From contig NZ_JAEHFY010000014.1 of the NCBI RefSeq assembly GCF_016623585.1, positions 62,001-126,000 of the forward strand: DNA of 64,000 nt. Direction: 5' to 3'. The notes beneath the pieces were generated by a model. The model made no database searches. It was given only the letters and a program-made list of their open reading frames with translations, and was not told the origin of the DNA. A program made the position numbers and the translations under genes. This DNA is from Pedobacter segetis. GTDB taxonomy: Bacteria > Bacteroidota > Bacteroidia > Sphingobacteriales > Sphingobacteriaceae. Of the stretch, positions 61,048-64,000 are shown in pieces (position 1 is the stretch's first letter; the number at the start of each line of letters is the position of its first letter).

Positions 61048-61062
61048 CAAATGTGAAGGTTA
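61048..61062 (-). promoter_or_regulatory. TAAC-N3-CACATTTG motif before ATPase block
   Basis: Read on the minus strand, TAAC (61062-61059), 3 bases, then CACATTTG (61055-61048), 24 bp before ATG 61024. Shared with 58213-58229 (spacing 5 there). Confidence 0.45.
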
Positions 61063-61120
61063 ATTAAATGGTAATCAATAGGTTTTACCGAAATATGTTT
61101 CCGAAAATGTTTTCTGTAAA

Positions 61121-61290
61121 TGCCACAAAGTTTAAGATTTTGCCACAAAGTGATTTTACTTTGTGGCATACTTTGTGGCATTTTTATTTTTATTTTTTTT
61201 TGATTTAATTGATTGATTTATAGTTACACTATGTTAATTATTTTAAGTAATAGTAGAATATAAAAAGACTAAATGCCACAATGCCACAAA
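61121..61290. repeat. TGCCACAAAG repeat cluster in control region
   Basis: Copies at 61121-61130, 61141-61150, 61274-61280 (short) and 61282-61290 in one orientation, and CTTTGTGGCA at 61159-61168 and 61171-61180 in the other. 61141-61168 is a perfect 11-bp inverted repeat with a 6-base loop. The same motif lies beside the integrase at 48009-48120. Confidence 0.75.
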
Positions 61291-61484
61291 ATATTTAATA
61301 AAATTTATTTTTTTAAAAAAATTCCACTTGATTTTCTTTTTTATGGCAAAATTTCGGCATCTCTCAACCCCAAAGGGGCAAAAAACTAGGGCATACTATC
61401 ATTGAAATAATGCGTTTAAGAATTGTTCAGCTTAGTTTAAATGGTTAATATTAGTTTTAATTTGGCAATGCTATTGCATAAAAA

Positions 61485-61502
61485 AAGGGCTAAAACGCCC
61501 TT
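61485..61502 (-). terminator. Terminator after the early block
   Basis: AAGGGC (61485-61490) pairs with GCCCTT (61497-61502) around TAAAAC. An A run on the left gives a U tract for minus-strand transcripts from the 61,662 gene. Confidence 0.6.
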
Positions 61503-61540
61503 AAGATTTATTGCCGTGGATGCAAAGAGTAGAATAAGGC

Positions 61541-61568
61541 AAAGGGCTTGAAATAAGCCCTTTATTTT
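61541..61568 (+). terminator. Plus-strand terminator-like hairpin
   Basis: AAAGGGCTT (61541-61549) pairs with AAGCCCTTT (61555-61563), loop GAAAT, followed by ATTTTTA. No plus-strand gene lies before it, so it may insulate the control region. Confidence 0.55.
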
Positions 61569-61661
61569 TAACCCCCAACCCCTAAAGGGGAGTTTGTGCA
61601 ATTAAAAAGGTTTTTCGCTCTTTGGGGCTAAATTTGCGCCGTGGCTAATAGCGCAAAATTT

Positions 61662-61829
61662 TTAATTGCCTGTGTGGATCTGCTGGCCTGTTTCTTGACT
61701 TTTTATATTATCAATAATAATTGTCATAATCCCTAATAATTCTACTTTACTAAGATTTATAGATTTAAAACTATAGTAAAATGCTGTGGCATTTTCATTT
61801 TCTTCAACTTTAATTTCGATTGTTTTCAT
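61662..61829 (-). CDS. Small helical element protein
   Basis: 55 residues from ATG 61829 (MKTIEIKVEENENATAFYYS then FKSINLSKVELLGIMTIII). The frame to 61886 would run into a hairpin and is unlikely. Small, acidic; a family of similar short proteins is common in Bacteroidota phages and mobile elements (recalled). Function unknown. Last gene of the early block. Confidence 0.6.
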   Translation of the reverse strand: MKTIEIKVEENENATAFYYSFKSINLSKVELLGIMTIIIDNIKSQETGQQIHTGN

Positions 61830-61849
61830 ATTATTTTTATTTATTAAGT

Positions 61850-61970
61850 GGCTCTGCTGGTCGGCAATAACGCCCATGCTTCGCAAGGTTGTTACTGCCG
61901 ATAACTATCGCTAAAAAAAATGCTTCCTACGGTCGCACTTCATTTAGCTGCTAGTTAGCGGAAACCTTCC
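61850..61970. repeat. Hairpin-rich gap between early genes
   Basis: TCGGCAATAAC (about 61870) pairs with GTTACTGCCGA (about 61904), 10 of 11. A second imperfect arm pair (CGATAACTATCGCTAA and TTAGCTGCTAGTTAGCG) lies next to it. It separates the 61,662 gene from the ASCH-like gene. No terminator-type T run; role unknown. Confidence 0.4.
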
Positions 61971-62593
61971 GGACATTCAATACGTTTAAAAGAATAAACC
62001 CAAACCCACGGATTTTCTTCCCAGGATTTTTCTCCATTAATTTTTTGCCATAAGGTCATAAATGAAAAAAGCTCATTACACCCATAATCAAGTGTTAAAT
62101 AGTTGTAATACAATTTTTGTGAAATACCTTGAATAAAATCTACACCTTCATTTCTAGCATCTACATGGAAAATATCTCTTAATCTTTCAATTTTTTTTCC
62201 TGTAACTTCCAGCCAAATACGGCAAGCATCTCGTGGCATAAAAATAGAAGGCTTCCACCCTAAAGCAGGTTTATCATATTTACTCTCAACATCTGCTCGG
62301 TAACAATATTTATCGAAGGAGAGTATTTTCCCAAAGGTTTCTCTAACCCAAAATATGTCGCCAACATTAGCTTTACCAAATCCATTTTCTTTCATGGCAA
62401 CAAATTCTGGGGTAAATCCATCATTTAACCAATCTAAAGCCATCCCTTTCACTTGCCTTCTTGTTTGGGTTTTAGTTCCATTTAAAATCGCCTGTACCAT
62501 TGGAGTTGAAAATAAAATAGGCCTACACACGGCATCCGCTAACATATTATTTGCGTTAGTGTCGGTCGACTTGTTATTAATTTCTGTTTTCAT
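61955..62593 (-). CDS. ASCH/phage-type domain protein
   Basis: A 212-residue protein of the ASCH-like type often met in phages. PILFSTPMVQAILNGTKTQT is the start of the fold, followed by KANVGDIFWVRETFGK, WKPSIFMPRDACRIWLEVTG and NPWVWVYSFKRI. ASCH/EVE-like domains bind modified nucleobases or RNA; phage examples have no settled function. It sits among early genes, upstream of the control region. Confidence 0.75.
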   Translation of the reverse strand: MKTEINNKSTDTNANNMLADAVCRPILFSTPMVQAILNGTKTQTRRQVKGMALDWLNDGFTPEFVAMKENGFGKANVGDIFWVRETFGKILSFDKYCYRADVESKYDKPALGWKPSIFMPRDACRIWLEVTGKKIERLRDIFHVDARNEGVDFIQGISQKLYYNYLTLDYGCNELFSFMTLWQKINGEKSWEENPWVWVYSFKRIECPEGFR

Positions 62594-62660
62594 TTATGTA
62601 AGTTTTTCGTTATTTAATTAATTATGTGGTTTAAAGTCCACCAACTCAAATAATCGGTCG

Positions 62661-62846
62661 TTATAACTCATTTTGAACCCGAGTTTTATAACGACTAATT
62701 TTTTCCAATTTACGTTCCATTGCTAATTTTCTTTTTATTTGGTATTCAGAAGTTTTAAAATGTTCTTCCATTATCTTCCAATTAATTAAAAAATTCATTG
62801 TAGTTTGAATATCTTCTTTGATTAATTTTAACAGATATTTTTTCAT
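62661..62846 (-). CDS. Hypothetical small basic protein
   Basis: 61 residues from ATG 62846 (MKKYLLKLIKEDIQTTMNFL), helical and basic. It overlaps the end of the 86-aa gene (62782) by 65 bp in another frame, so one of the two may be spurious. A frame from 62876 adds ten residues. No family. Confidence 0.45.
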   Translation of the reverse strand: MKKYLLKLIKEDIQTTMNFLINWKIMEEHFKTSEYQIKRKLAMERKLEKISRYKTRVQNEL

Positions 62847-63042
62847 AAAAAAACGATTTATAACAGTTGTTGGCACTATTGCCGTTTATTTTTTCAGCGG
62901 AAAATACGATGGTAATATTAAATTTAGTTTTCATAATTTCGTTCACGTTATCGGCAACAGATGCCAAGCAACGTAACGTTCGTTTTTCTAAAAGGGGTGT
63001 AAATTTGCCCCAATGTTTAGGTTTATTGTTTCTGTTTTTCAT
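62782..63042 (-). CDS. Hypothetical early protein
   Basis: An 86-residue protein (MKNRNNKPKHWGKFTPLLEK then RTLRCLASVADNVNEIMKTK). Its ATG overlaps the primase stop (ATGA), which supports translation. The first half looks protein-like; the last 25 residues are low complexity. Overlaps the next gene in another frame. Function unknown. Confidence 0.5.
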   Translation of the reverse strand: MKNRNNKPKHWGKFTPLLEKRTLRCLASVADNVNEIMKTKFNITIVFSAEKINGNSANNCYKSFFYEKISVKINQRRYSNYNEFFN

Positions 63043-63875
63043 ATCCTTTTTACTAAAAATTCGTTAAAATCATTGTAACCATTAAAAAGCCCTCTTTTAT
63101 CTTTGGTATGTGGTGGCATTTGGGCAAATGCTTTATTTCCTCCGGTGTCGTTATCGCCATAAAAAGAAATATCAGAATAGGGCATAAAATCTACGAAATG
63201 AATCATTGCGCTACCGTTTAAAATAATGACGGTGTGCGCTGGTTTCATGTTCCAAAAGGTTACGGCACTTAAAAAATCCATAAAGCCCTCAAAAACGGAA
63301 ACTTTTTTGGTGCCTGGGTTGATGGTAGTAAACCACTTTGGGGATTTCGCTACTTTAGAAAACTTACTCCGCAAATCGAAACCGCCCTTATCGTTTTTGA
63401 AACCGACTGCGTATTGCTTTTTTTCGGGGTTTTTACTGAAATGGAAATGCACTTCCTGTATGTAGCTGTAACATAGCGACACGTTTATTTTGCGCTCGTA
63501 ATGCAAATAATCTTCAAGGTGTAGGTTTTTAAGCTCGTGGGTTTTGGTTATTACCAGCTCGTTAAATGTTTCTTCCGGTGGTTTTACATTGCTAAGGTTT
63601 AACCCGGAAAGCTTTTCAACGGCGGTTTTAAACTCGCAACGTTCTAACTCCATACAAAGTTTTATAATATCACCGCCCAGCTGTGCGGAGTAATCAAAGA
63701 AGCTGTTTTTATGCTCGTTTACGTTTAACGATGCTGTGCGGTCATCCGTAAAAGGGCTATGAAAGAAAGAATTTTTTGCGGTGCTTCGTTTGGCATCTTT
63801 TAAAACTCCTTTGCTTTGCAGGTAATCGGAAATTGATTTTTCCTTTACTTGATCTAGGATTGATTGGTCTATCAT
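63039..63875 (-). CDS. Toprim-domain primase-like protein lacking zinc ligands
   Basis: A 278-residue protein. The N-terminal region copies the CHC2 zinc finger of DnaG (KNSFFHSPFTDDRTASLNVN, FFDYSAQLGGDIIKLCM) but the zinc cysteines are missing. The Toprim core is present: SVFEGFMDFLSAVTFW (glutamate) and ISFYGDNDTGGNKAFAQ (DxD). It could prime the element's replication or be a primase-derived accessory. Such proteins are frequent in Bacteroidota mobile elements. It overlaps by ATGA both its upstream and downstream genes. Confidence 0.78.
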   Translation of the reverse strand: MIDQSILDQVKEKSISDYLQSKGVLKDAKRSTAKNSFFHSPFTDDRTASLNVNEHKNSFFDYSAQLGGDIIKLCMELERCEFKTAVEKLSGLNLSNVKPPEETFNELVITKTHELKNLHLEDYLHYERKINVSLCYSYIQEVHFHFSKNPEKKQYAVGFKNDKGGFDLRSKFSKVAKSPKWFTTINPGTKKVSVFEGFMDFLSAVTFWNMKPAHTVIILNGSAMIHFVDFMPYSDISFYGDNDTGGNKAFAQMPPHTKDKRGLFNGYNDFNEFLVKRI

Positions 63876-64000
63876 AACATTAAATCCTCCTTACTTTCTG
63901 TTTGTCCGCGTTGTAACCTAAATTTTTTAATATCCTCAATTGGGCAAAATTTGAAGTACTTTTCTATATAATCCCAGCTGTAAAAATCTTCTATTTTAAA
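63872..64000 (-). CDS. Partial element gene (C-terminus only)
   Basis: The last 42 residues (IEDFYSWDYIEKYFKFCPIE then DIKKFRLQRGQTESKEDLML) and TGA; the rest lies beyond 64,000. TGA overlaps the primase ATG. No domain can be named from this fragment; a helicase or primase partner would fit the position, but that is a guess. Confidence 0.6.
   Translation of the reverse strand, partial: FKIEDFYSWDYIEKYFKFCPIEDIKKFRLQRGQTESKEDLML

Larger units (their letters stand above)
61025..61661. other. Gene-free control region of the element
   Basis: No credible gene. It holds a CACATTTG motif before the 61,024 gene, an array of TGCCACAAAG copies (61121-61290), two AAGGGC/AAGCCC-type terminators (61485-61568), and two CCCC(T)AAAGGGG palindromes at 61368-61378 and 61579-61590. 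It is the best place for a replication origin or regulatory centre of the element (inference). Confidence 0.6.
46596..64000. mobile_element. Integrated tailless-phage-like element (left part)
   Basis: The element starts at the 3' end of tRNA-Leu(CAA), with the integrase adjacent. All other genes to the window end are on the minus strand. No terminase, portal, tail tube or tape-measure gene is visible. It has instead a small packaging ATPase-like protein, a capsid candidate, at least ten single-pass membrane proteins, two muralytic enzymes, an SGNH hydrolase and a primase-like Toprim protein. That gene set suits an internal-membrane, tailless dsDNA virus. The right end and attR are outside, so size is unknown and partial. 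Confidence 0.75.

Noticed and set aside
61121-61290. CRISPR array
   Set aside because: Repeats are 7-11 bases, in both orientations and irregularly spaced, with no spacer units of even size and no cas genes.

Overview
The window is a low-GC chromosomal segment of a Bacteroidota bacterium, most likely a Sphingobacteriaceae member close to Pedobacter. This rests on gene content, not a database search: a MurF-alanine racemase fusion, a gliding-type C-terminal secreted protein next to a PorP/SprF protein, a BatA gene next to a dihydroorotase homologue, a DUF4199 gene beside a family 2 glycosyltransferase, L-lysine 6-transaminase, and starts with little Shine-Dalgarno signal.

Layout. 1-14,052 is ordinary chromosome: an EthD-like protein and a divergent LysR regulator, two tRNAs (Leu-UAA, Gly-GCC), recX, murF-alr, a LOG-family hydrolase, a sodium symporter, recR, sugar and lipid enzymes, and a fumarylacetoacetate hydrolase/flavin reductase pair. 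14,054-17,489 is an accessory island. Its genes all lie on the minus strand and are separated by about 130-bp imperfect palindromes whose ends resemble integron attC sites. It holds a PIN toxin/antitoxin pair, a secreted small protein, a DUF6602-like protein and a protein whose signal peptide is broken by a one-base frameshift. No integron integrase is in the window. 17,514-46,574 is chromosome again: methyltransferase, HMG-CoA lyase, a LexA-like S24 repressor, the type IX secretion pair, lysine transaminase, mnmD, bioF-bioD, asnS, a cold shock protein, BatA, a dihydroorotase homologue lacking metal ligands, two glycosyltransferases, GH3, dxr, rseP and hscB.

46,596-64,000 is the left part of an integrated element in tRNA-Leu(CAA). 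A tyrosine integrase sits at the tRNA edge, and about 30 tightly packed minus-strand genes follow to the window end. There is no terminase, portal, tail tube, sheath or tape measure gene in this span. Instead there is a small FtsK/HerA-like packaging ATPase candidate, a likely major capsid protein of 230 residues, and at least ten short proteins with a single membrane segment. Two muralytic enzymes, an SGNH hydrolase receptor-binding candidate, spanin- and holin-like proteins and a Toprim primase-like protein complete the set. I read this as a tailless, probably internal-membrane-containing double-stranded DNA prophage, broadly like PRD1, PM2 or FLiP. The right end lies outside the window.

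Within the element three expression units can be proposed, all on the minus strand: an early block (64,000 to about 61,660), a block from 61,024 to 58,366 ending with ATPase and a small HTH protein before a terminator, and a virion/lysis block from 58,179 to about 48,720 ending at another terminator. A TAAC/CACATTTG motif precedes both later blocks. TGCCACAAAG repeats cluster beside the integrase and again 13 kb away. The CHAP-type hydrolase carries an A10 run; slippage there would add a membrane anchor and restore a TAATG overlap with the next gene.
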